DNA of 64,000 bases from Leishmania mexicana MHOM/GT/2001/U1103 (taxonomy: Eukaryota; Euglenozoa; Kinetoplastea; Trypanosomatida; Trypanosomatidae), in assembly GCF_000234665.1 (NCBI RefSeq), contig NC_018331.1, positions 620,001 through 684,000 on the forward strand, written 5' to 3'. This document shows, one piece after another, positions 1 through 10,115 of the stretch (the first letter of the stretch is position 1; each line of letters opens with the position of its first letter). Made by a program: the position numbers and the translations under genes. The notes under the pieces were generated by a model. That model was not told the DNA's origin. It worked only from the letters and a program-made list of their open reading frames with translations, and searched no databases.

Positions 1-4
1 ATCC

Positions 5-52
5 CCGACCCCCTCGCTCTCCCTCTTTCCGTTCACTGACGGCCGACTGCAG
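5..52 (+). promoter_or_regulatory. Probable trans-splice acceptor of the amino-acid transporter
   Basis: A pyrimidine-rich tract (about 5-36) is followed by the first strong AG at 51-52, 20 nt before the start codon. This is the usual trypanosomatid arrangement for spliced-leader addition. The tract may begin before the window. Confidence 0.45.
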
Positions 53-72
53 ACAGTATTGGCTGCGCCGCC

Positions 73-1521
73 ATGATGACGCAGCGCACCCGCTGCCCGG
101 ACACGCAGATGGACCGCGTGAGCGAGGACGGCACGTCCTTCAGCGATGACGCGATGGTGGTGGACAAGGTGGGCGGGGCGCATGTGAAAGACGTGGCGGA
201 CTCCCCGATCACGCCGGACGCGGACGAGCTGGTGCGCGCGACGCAGTATCGGCCGCGCAACTGGTTCACTACTCTGCTGAACAAGGCTGTGCCGCACGGC
301 GGGACGCTGTCGAACGCGTACAACCTTGGCGCCGTGACGCTGGGCTCCGGCGTGATTGCGCTGCCGTCCACGTTCCAGGCGACGGGCGTTGTCACGTCGG
401 TCATCGTGCTGATCGCGATCACGATGAGCACTGTGTACTCGGTGTACATCATGATGCAGGCCGCGGACAAGACGGGTCGGCGGCTGTACTCGTACGAGGC
501 GCTGGCGCGCGGGCTGCTTGGGCGCGGGTGGGACTACCTTGCTGCGTTCCACTTGTGGATGTTCTGCTTCGGGTCGTGCGTGTCGTACGTGATCTCGACA
601 GGCGACCTGCTGTCGCGCGCGACGGACGACCCGTCTGTAAACAGCTTCGTGCGGACGGCGTGGGGCAACCGCGTGCTTGTGATCCTTATCTGGTCGTGCG
701 TGATGCTGCCGCTGTCGATCCCGAAGGAGATCAACTCGCTGCGCTATTTCTCGGTCGTTGGCGTGACGTGCATGATGAACTTTGTGGCTGTCATCGTGAT
801 CCACTCTGCGATGAACGGGTTCGAGAACGGGCGGCCGGCCCACCAGCCGCATATGTTTAAGACGGGCAACAACGCGATTGTGGGGTTCTCGAGCATCCTG
901 TTCGCGTTCCTCGCACAGACGAACGTGTTCGAGGTGGCGCGCGAGACGCCGAACCCGACGCCCGGGCGGATCTCGAAGGACCTAGCGATCAGCCAGGTAG
1001 TGTGCTGTGCGCTGTACGTGCTGGCGGGCTTGTTCGGGTACCTGGACTTTGGCGAGCAGATCACGGACTCGATTCTGCTGCACTACAACGTGCGCCGCGA
1101 CGTGCTCGTTGCGATCGCGTACGTTGGGATCGGCGTGAAGATGTGCGTCGGGTTTGCGATCTGCATGCAGCCGTCGCGCGACGCGGTGTACTACTGCCTC
1201 GGCTGGCACTTCCCGATGTTCAAGGACATCCGGACGGTGCCGTTCTGGCTGAACGCTGTGATCTGCACTGGGCTCTCCGTGTTTGCGCTTGTGCTGGGGC
1301 TGTTCATCCCGAATGTGAAGGTGGTGTTTGGGCTTGTGGGCAGCTTCTGCGGCGGGTTCCTGGGGTTCATCTATCCAGCTCTGTACGTCATGTACGCCGG
1401 CAACTGGGGCCTGCGGCAGGTGGGCTGGCTCCACTACGTCTCGACGTACTTGCTGCTGATCGCCGGCGTGGTTGCTGTCGTTTTCGGCACGGTTGCCTCG
1501 ATCTACGGCGAGGTGCACTGA
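73..1521 (+). CDS. AAAP-family amino acid transporter (482 aa)
   Basis: A probable plasma-membrane amino-acid permease of the amino acid/auxin permease family, which is greatly expanded in trypanosomatids. The first ~65 residues are hydrophilic and acidic, as in other kinetoplastid members. Then come about 11 hydrophobic segments (approximately residues 84-107, 108-130, 150-175, 200-216, 225-246, 268-288, 305-327, 345-368, 390-415, 418-443 and 455-480). The first helix contains GAVTLGSGVIALP, the family's signature helix-1 region, and a conserved-looking FAFLAQTNVFEV lies near residue 280. Length is normal for the family. Two ATGs are adjacent (73 and 76); I use the first. Codon use leans strongly to NCG codons (GCG, ACG, TCG), more than in the other genes here. 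Substrate cannot be read from the sequence. Confidence 0.93.
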   Translation: MMTQRTRCPDTQMDRVSEDGTSFSDDAMVVDKVGGAHVKDVADSPITPDADELVRATQYRPRNWFTTLLNKAVPHGGTLSNAYNLGAVTLGSGVIALPSTFQATGVVTSVIVLIAITMSTVYSVYIMMQAADKTGRRLYSYEALARGLLGRGWDYLAAFHLWMFCFGSCVSYVISTGDLLSRATDDPSVNSFVRTAWGNRVLVILIWSCVMLPLSIPKEINSLRYFSVVGVTCMMNFVAVIVIHSAMNGFENGRPAHQPHMFKTGNNAIVGFSSILFAFLAQTNVFEVARETPNPTPGRISKDLAISQVVCCALYVLAGLFGYLDFGEQITDSILLHYNVRRDVLVAIAYVGIGVKMCVGFAICMQPSRDAVYYCLGWHFPMFKDIRTVPFWLNAVICTGLSVFALVLGLFIPNVKVVFGLVGSFCGGFLGFIYPALYVMYAGNWGLRQVGWLHYVSTYLLLIAGVVAVVFGTVASIYGEVH

Positions 1522-4500
1522 GCAGCAGCGAGGCAGCCGCGCTTGTCTGCGGTGGTCGCTGCGTGTTTGTTTCACACGTGTGGAGGAGAGCGGGGAGGGG
1601 CAAAGGCGCCGGCGGAGCGGTTTTTTTTTGGGTGCTGCCTCCGAGCACGTTGCACTCATGGGCGCTCTCCGCACGCCTCCCCACCCGCTTCTCCCCCGTA
1701 CTTCCTCTCCGCATCTCCCTCTGCGTGCGTGCCTTTCTTCACCTTGCTGTGCCTTGGGGTTTCTCTTTCTTAGACACTCCTGTTTGCGATGTAGTGCCCA
1801 ACTGCGCCTTGGCTCCATGCATACGGCATGGCTTGGCACTGAGTAAGAATCAGTGTAGTTCTCCGCTTGTGCCACCTCCGCTGTGTGTGTTTGTGTGAGG
1901 CACACAAAAGCCAACGCCTTCGTCTTTCCCGCTCGCTCGTCTGAGGACGAGAAAAGACACGGGAAAGCGAAGCGAACAAAAGAAAAAAATGGACATCCCT
2001 GTGAGTGGAGGCGAGGAAGGGATGAACCTGCGACGCCTTCTGCCAGGGAGAAAAAGGGATGGCGCGACAACCACGAAGCAGGCGAACGTGTCAAGGAAGG
2101 GTAGTGGGAGTTGCGCACCCTTGCAACATGTTCGTGTGCGGGGATACAGAAGCACGTGAGTCTCTCTGTATTTTATTTTCCCTGTTCGTCTTTCTCTATT
2201 GTGTTAGGTCTTGCACTAAAACGTTATCGAAGCATCGGCGCGTCTGCGCCCGCGTGTGCTCCGCCGACTGATGATATCGTTTTTCATCGACTCCTTTTTT
2301 TTGAATGAATGAATGGGTCTTCTCGGTGTCCACCAAACCCACCCACCCCTGCTGCTGTGCATTGCTCATCTTTACGCACAAGCAGCAGCAGCAGCCGCAG
2401 AAAAAAATTGTTGTCCACGACGTATCTCCCTAAGGAAGCATTCTTTGAACAAAGAATCATTCCCTCCCCCCTCCTCCCCCACACACCAAGAAAAAAAGGG
2501 TGGAGGCACGGCCCCCTACCCCACGCAACATGCACCCGACCACGCCGTACCTCGCCACCCGCTCGTCTATTATCTGCACTCGCAAGTATCCTTCTTGTTT
2601 GATGTATTTATGTGTGGACCTACGGACATAAATACATGTATGTGTACACGTACTCTGTTGTGTACCGCTTCGCATCTGTTTTCCCTTACCCCAGAGCGTG
2701 TGCGAGTGGTGAGTCGGCGTGAGGAAGCGGGCGGGAATACGAAGCACACACGCACACACACACACACACGAGAAAAAAACAAGAAAATGTGATAGCGCAC
2801 CGGGACACATGTGTGTACACACCCGCGCCTCCTCGATTCATACCGGTGGAGCACCTCGTGTGTGTGTGTGTGTGCGTGTGGTGTTGAGGATATCTCGGTC
2901 TTGAAGCAAGCGATTTCTCGGTGAGACGTTCTCGTACGGTGTATTGCCTTTTTATTATTATTATTATTTTCGGTTGCGTGTTTTTACCTCTTCTTTCCTC
3001 TCGCTCCCGTCACTCTGCGTGCATGTTACACACGGATGTGTGTCCCAGTATATGTATAGATACATATATAGATGTGGATACACGACCGTGTTGCACTTTT
3101 GTATTATTCTTGTCGTCCTATTTTTTTTTCTTCTTCGTTCCCCCCCCCCCTCTGTTGCTCGTTCCCGTTCCCATTATCTCTATCTCCCATTGAACGCGTG
3201 CCTCCCCTCCCCTCCCCACAGACAGACACACACATATATATATTTTTGCAGAGTAGTTCGTAGTATTCTGATGCTGGTGGTCTATGCGGGATAAACGAAG
3301 GGGGAATGCTAGTTTTTTACTTTATTTTCTTCTCGACGCTCCTCGTGCGCTCCTCTTTTGCCTTGCACACCGGCTGTAAATCGAAGTCACGGCTCGCTTG
3401 CCTCCTATGGCCTTTGCCACCCTTTGCGCCTCCATCACTGTAGTGATGCGTGTTTTTTTTTCTTTTTCCGCTTTCGATTTATGCACATGCTCGTGCGCAC
3501 GGCGGAGCAGGGCAAGGCACTAGAGAGGAGCGCGTGTGCGGCACACGAAACTGTATATCTTTACCCGCGGAGGTGGGATGGGGTAAAGGAACCATAGTCG
3601 AAAAAAAAATGGCTAGTTGAGCCATTGAGTCACCACACACGCGAAGTACCCGCTAGTGGCTCTATTGACTAGACTGAGGGGAGAGGGGAGTCTCTGTGTT
3701 CATGACAGTGTTGTGTGCGTGTATACGTGTCAAAGCCTTTTAAAAGATCCCCCCTTCCCCTCCCTTCCCCTCCCCTTTTCTTTTGTTTTTTTTTTTCCTC
3801 CGCGGTTGTCTTCTTTTTCTGTGTTTTACGTATTCTTTCATTTATTTTATTTATTTATTTAATTTATTTTATTTATTTATTTATTTTATTTATTTATTTT
3901 ATTTTTATTTTTTTGGACGGGCGCCTCCCCTTCTTCTCTCTGTCGTGCACCAGTTCCGTCTTGCTACTTCCTCTTCCGTATCGTCTGCACGTCCCGTTGA
4001 GCGAGGCAGTGCAGCAGCGAAGGTGAAGAGGCATATCGGTGGGATGTTGATGACACCACACCACGTTTGGCAACCGCCTACGCGCCCTCTTTCTGTTTTT
4101 TTCATTATTTTTATCGTTTCTGGCACATCCGCTGGTGATGGCGGGTCGTGTTTCTCTGGCGCTCTTTGTGGCCGTGTTTAGTAACACATTCTGCTCGAGG
4201 AGACCGCTGAAAGACATCGGGCGACAAAGCCCCGTCTAGTCCCCCTTCCGCTGCGTTCCTAGAAAACACAAAGTCCAGACACGTAGGCATGCGCACGCTG
4301 ACGCTTTCTCCCGAAGAGACAGGGGCGAGAAACACACACGCACACATGCTCGTGCCGGCGGGCTGAGAAGAAGGTTTACTATAAAAAAGGACAGCGCATC
4401 GCCCATAGCCAACCGCCACTTCCTTCAAGAAGTAGGGCGCACACACACGCACACCGAAACGGTAAAAAAAGGGAGACAACAGCCGGAAGGCAGAGAAAGC

Positions 4501-5760
4501 TCGAGGGCGTCGTGCGTGGGGTTCTGGCGCGGGAAGGACGGTCAATCGCGGAGAGTGCACCACCGTCGCCTGTTGCGGCGAACACACACGAAAAAAAGAG
4601 GGAAAAATAAAAGAAAAATAAAAATAAAAAGAAATGAAGCACAGGAGGATTAAAAAGAAAACGAGGAGGGGGGCCATACAACAACAAAAAGGCAACGTCG
4701 ACGTCGTGGATCGTCACCACCACCCCTCATTTTCACCGCAGCCGTCAATGTTTCATCTTTTGTTTGGGGTTGGGGTTGGGGGTGGGGGGTTCTGGATCTC
4801 TTTTCGTTTCGCTTCACCTTCTTCCCTTTCCCACTTACCATTTTGTGCGCTCATTTCCCCTTCCTCCCACTGCTCGTATTTCAGCCCTCCTTCCCTCCTT
4901 CCTCGTCCTTCTCATCCCTCCACCCCACCCCCACCCCTTACCCCCTTCTCGTGCCCACCAGGAGAGGGAGGGGTGCGGTGAGGAGGGGGGAGGGCACAAC
5001 GAAACGCAGATACGCTAGGCATGAAAAAGGGGCAAGGCCACTGTGAATGGAAGCCATTCGCCCAGGGCCGCGGACACACCGATCCGTCTTTATGTGTATG
5101 TGCGTGCTCGGTGGCCGCCTGCCATGTGCTTTGATGATATCTGGCATGCCCGGTTTCGTGTGGGCTGCAGGGCGCAGCAGGGTAGCATATCCATGTTCGA
5201 TGACGAGAGTGCATTTTAACCGAAAGTTCTTGCACAGAAGCCTGGAGCTTCTCAACGCATTTGCCTATCGATCGATCGCACCTGAACCCTTCTGCGCCTC
5301 CTCCCTCTTGCACTGTATGCTCGCACATGTGGATACCTTATCGGTATTTCCCTCAACGTGTGAAGCACACTACTACTCCGCTCCGACCTCCTCTTCTGTC
5401 TCTCCTTCGTATTCCACGGGACTTGCTCACATGCACCTGACTCTCCCTCTCCCTCCCCTCTCACCAACCCTCTTACGCAACCGAAACGACAACACCACGG
5501 TACGCCTTCACTCGCACGGAACGCAGCTCGCACACGACAAGCACACGCAACAAGGCTGTGTACACATCCTCGTGTCTTTTTTTTCATATGGCACATATCT
5601 GCAAAGGTCTCCCTTAGGCAATACGCCCCCCTCCCCCATCTCCTCTCCTCTCCTCTCCTCTCTCTTCGATCGACCGTGAACGGCTGAAGCAAGCGGTGCA
5701 CAGAGACGCCAATACACGGCAAAGAACATCTGTCGCTCCCCGGCGTCGACGAGCAGAGCA
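1522..5760. other. Gene-poor spacer (3' UTR/intergenic)
   Basis: No convincing gene is seen in 4.2 kb. The stretch is made of pyrimidine tracts, (CA)n/(TG)n runs (about 2745-2769 and 2858-2880), ATT repeats near 2952-2970 and an A+T-rich block at 3838-3916. Open frames on both strands, such as 210 aa at 5047-5679 (+) and 194 aa at 4111-4695 (-), are low-complexity and lack any recognisable domain. Confidence 0.6.
3838..3916. repeat. Imperfect (TTTA)n microsatellite
   Basis: About 79 bp made of TTTA/TTTTA units, ending in a T run. It stands out as the most A+T-rich block of the first 16 kb and lies in untranslated spacer. Confidence 0.85.
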
Positions 5761-5801
5761 CCCCCTCCTTTCACCTTCCTTGTTCACCTCTTCGGCTTTA
5801 G
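5761..5801 (+). promoter_or_regulatory. Probable trans-splice acceptor of the 56-aa gene
   Basis: A pyrimidine tract (5761-5793) is followed by AG at 5800-5801. This predicts a 56-nt 5' leader before the ATG at 5858. Confidence 0.5.
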
Positions 5802-5857
5802 TGGCTCTGTTTGTGCGCCTCCCCCCTCTCCCTTTTCCCCATACCCACACGGTCAAG

Positions 5858-6028
5858 ATGTTTCCCGGGATGCAGGGCCCTCAGGCGCTGCCGGATCAAG
5901 AGGCGTACCCGATGCTCTGGCGCAATCTTAACCGCTTCCTAGCCATCACGACGGCCACCGTAGCGGTCGCAGTTGCCGTGCGCTACTGCGAGCAGCGCAC
6001 GCACTCGATGCTGGTGTCAAGCCTGTGA
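5858..6028 (+). CDS. Small single-pass membrane protein, 56 aa, unknown function
   Basis: The ORF starts MFPGMQGPQALPDQEAYP and contains one hydrophobic segment (about residues 28-43, FLAITTATVAVAVAVR) flanked by charged residues. The downstream end is short and hydrophilic. I do not recognise the family. The topology (short N-terminus, one helix, RYCEQR after it) fits a small organellar or ER membrane protein or a minor subunit of a membrane complex, but that is inference. Support for a real gene is the amino-acid composition, which is unlike the low-complexity frames around it, a splice acceptor 56 nt upstream, and an ATG that is the first after that acceptor. An upstream in-frame ATG at 5696 exists but would lie before the predicted acceptor. 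Confidence 0.68.
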   Translation: MFPGMQGPQALPDQEAYPMLWRNLNRFLAITTATVAVAVAVRYCEQRTHSMLVSSL

Positions 6029-7071
6029 GGACCGCTTTAAAGAAAGAACAAGAAAGCAGGTAATAATTCTCTTTTGGCATCGGCACGGTCTCGCATCAGT
6101 GTCGCTTCAGGCCTCGTGCGCCTTTTTCACCGGTACGGCTGGGCCGCTTTCAGCGGTCGCTCAGGCGGGTCCACGGTTTCGCTCGTCGGATCGACTTCTG
6201 CGCCCCGCCTCTCTCGATTTCGTATCCGACCCCCCCCCCCCTCCTCCTCCCACCGCCACCACCGCTGTGTCGCCTTAAGGGGCGTTTTACACGGCGTTTC
6301 TTTCTTGGGGGAGAAGTGGAGGGGGAAGGGCTTCTTATGCTGGCGCAGTGTATGTGTGTGGGTCTCTTCGGAAATCAAGGTGGTGCGCGTATGGCTCTCT
6401 CTCCTCAGGTTCCTCACTCTGTGCATGACTTTGTGCGTGATTTGTCTTGGAAAAGGCGCTCGTGAGCGACGTCTTTCCATGTTAAGAGCTGCAAAAGGAG
6501 GTCAAGTCCATGCGGCCAAAGCGCGTAGCAGTGCAGCGGACTTACGCTCGAGGAGACACGTCAGTAAAGTTGTGCGCGTACTCACCAAACGAGGTTTTGC
6601 TCAGCCGCCCCTCGAACACCACACTGGCGCCCCTCGGGACTTGGTGATATCGCTCCACGAGTACTGTGCACGCTGAAGCGGTCCAAGAAGGGGGTCGTAG
6701 AAACGGCGATACGAAGCGAGAGTGACAGACAATCGAGCTAGGCTGTTTTAGTGTGGCGCTTGCGTCCATCTAGCGCGAAACGAGTCTCCGTTGTCCCCTC
6801 TCGCCTTTTAGTTGCCGGGGCAGACTGCAGTCTGGTCATCATTTTGCCCCTCCTCCTCATCCTCCTCGCAATGCCCACTCTCTCGTCTTCTCTTCGCTTC
6901 TTCCGCTCCCTACCGCTGTTGTGTCGACGCCGTGGGCTCACTCCAACCTCATCATTCCCCCTCCCTCTACCCCTACTGCGGGTTGCGTTGCTTTTGCCTT
7001 CTCTTGCACGCATTATCTTGCGAAGTACAGGCGTGCCGTCGCCCCAGTCGCAGAATAGGCGGTCCTTTGTC
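6029..7071. other. Spacer
   Basis: About 1 kb of untranslated sequence with a C-rich/CTCC tract at 6230-6248 and no protein-like ORF. An AG at 7072-7073 after TCCTTTGTC is a weak candidate acceptor for the next gene. Confidence 0.5.
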
Positions 7072-7111
7072 AGCTTTCTGCCTGGTGCGCCTCATTCGCC
7101 TCTCCCACACA

Positions 7112-7768
7112 ATGGCCGCGTCCGCTTGTTCTTCTGCAGTTAATCTGCACAACTTCCGGCTGCTAGCGACTGGGAATGATACAGCCAGTGCAGCGCCGTC
7201 CTCGGCGCCTCTGACAGCGCCGCTTTCCTTCTCCCTCACCTTCCACTTCCAGCGTTATGACGGGGCCGACTTTGAGTCTTTCATCACCTCTTTGGGCGTC
7301 TCCGTTGACTTTGTGGCGGATGTGGCGTCGGAGAAAACGACGCTGACCTTGCTACCACTCACACCTGTGAGTGGCCCGTTGGCACGACCGGACTCCACCA
7401 CGGCAAACGGCGCCTTTTTGATGGCGGCCAGCGCGTCGGACTTATCGACGTCCTCCTCTGATTATGCAGCAGGCGCTCCAGTGGATGGCGCTGCTGGAGC
7501 TGCGCCCGGGGTGATGTATCAGCTGAGGGTGTACTTGAGCGATTTTCGCCCCTTGGAAGCGGTTCAGTTGAAGCACCTACTGCAGGTGAGCATGATGCGT
7601 GTCCGGCTGGCACGTCTCGGCACCGGTGATGACGTCGCGAACAGCGACATGAGGGACCCACGCACAGAGGAGCGCTCGGTGGCGGCGTGGAATGTTATTT
7701 GGCGGGTGCGGCGCAACCCACAAAACGAGCAAGAGCTGATACGCACGGTGCTAGACCCGCTCGCGTAG
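7112..7768 (+). CDS. Conserved-looking protein of unknown function, 218 aa
   Basis: A protein of 218 residues starting MAASACSSAVNLHNF. The frame stays open 300 nt upstream, but that extension is low-complexity and the candidate acceptor AG (7072-7073) lies just before 7112, so I start here. The N-terminal ~30 residues are Ala/Ser/Thr-rich. Residues ~35-65 (FHFQRYDGADFESFITSLG) and ~130-160 (YQLRVYLSDFRPLEAVQLK) look folded, with alternating hydrophobic residues. They are separated by an Ala/Ser/Gly linker. The C-terminus is charged. No transmembrane segment, signal peptide or known motif is visible. Codon use is like that of neighbouring genes. I cannot assign a function. Confidence 0.72.
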   Translation: MAASACSSAVNLHNFRLLATGNDTASAAPSSAPLTAPLSFSLTFHFQRYDGADFESFITSLGVSVDFVADVASEKTTLTLLPLTPVSGPLARPDSTTANGAFLMAASASDLSTSSSDYAAGAPVDGAAGAAPGVMYQLRVYLSDFRPLEAVQLKHLLQVSMMRVRLARLGTGDDVANSDMRDPRTEERSVAAWNVIWRVRRNPQNEQELIRTVLDPLA

Positions 7769-8365
7769 CGGGGGCGAACCACGGAAGCCGCTCCCCACCG
7801 TGTGGGTGATAATTTTCGGGGGGTGTTCGCAGGTGCGCTCATGACTTGTGCACGGTCAGGAATGGCGATGAGGCGTCGTACGCCCACCACCACCACCGCC
7901 ACGGTTTGGTAAACGGACACACACACGCGCACACCAAGAAAAAAAAAACAGAAGGGGCAGCCCTCAGCGTTCGTCAGAGGCAAACATGTGCGTCACGTGA
8001 TTGGCGGTTTCCCTTCCTCTTCCACCACCGCGTCCATCGCGCACACAAAAGTGCCACACCCGCTTGTACGCCGGCGCACGTCTTTCGAATATTTTCAAGT
8101 CATGCCATCTTCTGCTTTACCATGAACACCAGCTCCCACTGACGTTCCCTCCGCCTGTCCTGTCACGTCCTCTTCATTTCTTTTTTTATTTTTCGCGCGC
8201 GCCTCCTCTTCCGCAATGGATGCGACGTCCTTCTCGTGTGGTGATGGTAACACCTGCTGCACTCGGCCCATTCCAACCCTACCCGGCACCCTTCCCCCCC
8301 CCCTCTTCGTTGTGCACAAGGTTCATAAAAAGAGTACTTGAGTCTTATCGAACGGAGTCGCTCTT
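7769..8365. other. Spacer
   Basis: About 600 nt of 3' UTR/intergenic sequence with short CA and A runs. Nothing protein-like is seen. Confidence 0.5.
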
Positions 8366-8451
8366 TGTTTTTTTTTCTTCTCTCTCGATCACGTTTTGCT
8401 GAAATATCGGCTCCTCCACCTCATCTCTTCATACGCCCACCACAACCGCAG
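8366..8451 (+). promoter_or_regulatory. Probable trans-splice acceptor of the 62-aa gene, very short leader
   Basis: A strong T/C tract (8363-8388) is followed by the first AG only at 8450-8451, which is 7 nt before the ATG at 8459. Apart from the spliced leader, the mRNA would have almost no 5' UTR. Confidence 0.5.
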
Positions 8452-8458
8452 CCACGCC

Positions 8459-8647
8459 ATGTTCCTCGGTGGCTTCGTGCCGCGCACCTTTGCGCAGTTC
8501 AACCGCGATCCGTGGTGGATGTTCTTCATCTTCTCGATGGGCGTCTGTGCTGGCGAGTACCCTGCTATGCAGATCAAGTACAACGCCCGCGACTTGGTGC
8601 TAGACCCCCACCGCTACGTGTGGTCACACCTGGACGATCACCACTAG
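8459..8647 (+). CDS. Small membrane-associated protein, 62 aa, unknown function
   Basis: The protein begins MFLGGFVPRTFAQFNRDPWW and has one hydrophobic stretch (about residues 20-33, WMFFIFSMGVCAGEYP). A hydrophilic, aromatic tail ends in WSHLDDHH. The basic/aromatic residues before the helix and the small size resemble accessory subunits of mitochondrial respiratory complexes, but I do not recognise a specific one. The in-frame ATG at 8396 lies between the pyrimidine tract and the predicted AG and would be spliced away, so 8459 is preferred. Composition is rich in Trp, Phe, Tyr and Asp and is clearly protein-like compared with the flanking spacers. Confidence 0.72.
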   Translation: MFLGGFVPRTFAQFNRDPWWMFFIFSMGVCAGEYPAMQIKYNARDLVLDPHRYVWSHLDDHH

Positions 8648-9935
8648 GGCAGCCAAGCAGTTTCTGGTCACTCGCACGCTTTTCTCTTTCAGCCCTATAG
8701 CACGTCGCTCTCTCCGTTTTGTCGACTGCCATGGCCATGATCTGGACTGCATGAAAAAGGGCACGGAGGAGTCGAAGATGATGGCGACGTGGTGGGGCAC
8801 CAAGAAAGACATGACAGACACCATCATCTGCGTACTTTGGCGTGACGACAGTGTTCAGACCCCCCGCCCCCCTGCTCCCTACACAGACAGACACTCAAGC
8901 GTGTTCTCATGATAGCAGTAGTTAGTAGTCCCTCTTCTTACCCTCTCCCCTCCCATTTTCTCGTAAAGTAAACGGACAACAACGAACATGAAATAATAGT
9001 AAAAAGGCTGGAACGGGCCTTCAAGGGCAAATACATTGCTTTGGCGCACTGGCACCACCGTGCGCAGAGAAGGGTGGGACGCACACGAAGGAGGGGGGCT
9101 ACGAAAGGCACGCGCAAGCCTCGCTGCAGCGCCCTAGTCATGTGCATGCGTGCGTGCGCGTGTGTGTATGTGTGCCTTCGCGGGAGCTGGACGTGGCCTC
9201 GCGTCTTCCACACGCTGCTTGCGCTGACTTGGCTTCCCAACCGCCGCCTCGTATTTCACTTTTTCGTTCATGAGTCTTGGTTGACGAGGACAGAGAGTGG
9301 AATGTGCGAAGGCGCTGGGAGTTGCCAACGGCTCTGCCTGTGGCCTTTTTTGCCGTAGGGCGGCCCTCGACCTCATCTGACGTGAACGCTGGGGAAGGGG
9401 AAGGGTGGCAAGAGGACTTTTCCCCCCATCCCCCACCCCCGCCCCTGCCCGACCTGCGCACCAGTGTGTTTGTCCGCAACTCTCTCCCCACTGTACCATT
9501 CTGGCGTCCAGTGCCACGTGGGTCGCTTGCTCTGTCTTCCACTCGGCTCTCCCTCCCACCCCACTCGCGTCCCCTGCCGCTCTGGCATTTTTCCTTCTTT
9601 GCTGCTGTGGTTGGTCGCGCGCCTCCTCCCTCGTTCTCTTCGTGTTGCGGCATAAACCCCACCTCTTTTTCTCGTGGTTCTTCCTCGCCTGCCACCCGCT
9701 TCCCAACATCCTTCATAATCGCCACCACCACGACGACACACATCACCCTCACACACACACATACATACATACACACTTTCCCAGATTTCTCTCTCTGCCA
9801 TCCCGTCACCTACTCTCTTTCTCTCCACTACCACTGCTACTTATTGCACTCCTCCTCCTCGCCTTTCCTATACACCATCCCATCCCCCTCCCCACACACA
9901 CACACACACAAATACACATTCCATCGTATCCACAA
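8648..9935. other. Spacer and 5' leader region of histone H1
   Basis: No gene is seen. The last ~150 nt before the H1 start contain no AG after 9783-9784, so that AG is the latest possible acceptor. CACA and ACAT runs lie near 9752-9776 and 9892-9911. Confidence 0.5.
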
Positions 9936-10115
9936 ATGGCTGCTTCCCCGCATGCTGCTGTGAAGAAGGCGGCGAAGAAGGCCCACCCAAAGAAGGCGGC
10001 GCCCAAGTCCTCTGGGCCGAAGAAGGCGAAGAAGGCCGCCCCGAAGAAGAAGGCAGCGAAGAAGAGCGCGTCGAAGAAGAAGAACAGCACGAAGAAGAGC
10101 GCTGCGAAGAAGTAG
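9936..10115 (+). CDS. Histone H1, short kinetoplastid type (59 aa)
   Basis: The protein starts MAASPHAAVKKAAKKAHPK and consists almost entirely of Lys, Ala, Ser and Pro, ending KKSAAKK. This is the trypanosomatid linker-histone design: it corresponds only to the C-terminal tail of animal H1, lacks the winged-helix globular domain, and binds linker DNA through lysine-rich AKK/PKK repeats. At 59 residues it is short compared with the roughly 100-residue H1 proteins I know from other Leishmania, so repeat units may have been lost. The ATG context (ccacaaATGGCTGC) also appears at a broken second copy 2.7 kb downstream. Confidence 0.88.
   Translation: MAASPHAAVKKAAKKAHPKKAAPKSSGPKKAKKAAPKKKAAKKSASKKKNSTKKSAAKK

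Noticed and set aside
982..2118. 378-aa antisense frame overlapping the amino-acid transporter
   Set aside because: It is the mirror of NCG-rich coding sequence plus spacer; the sense gene is clearly real.
4111..4695. 194-aa ORF on the - strand (and a 210-aa frame at 5047-5679 on +)
   Set aside because: Low-complexity translations of pyrimidine/purine tracts, no domain, and the - strand one is against the direction of the cluster.
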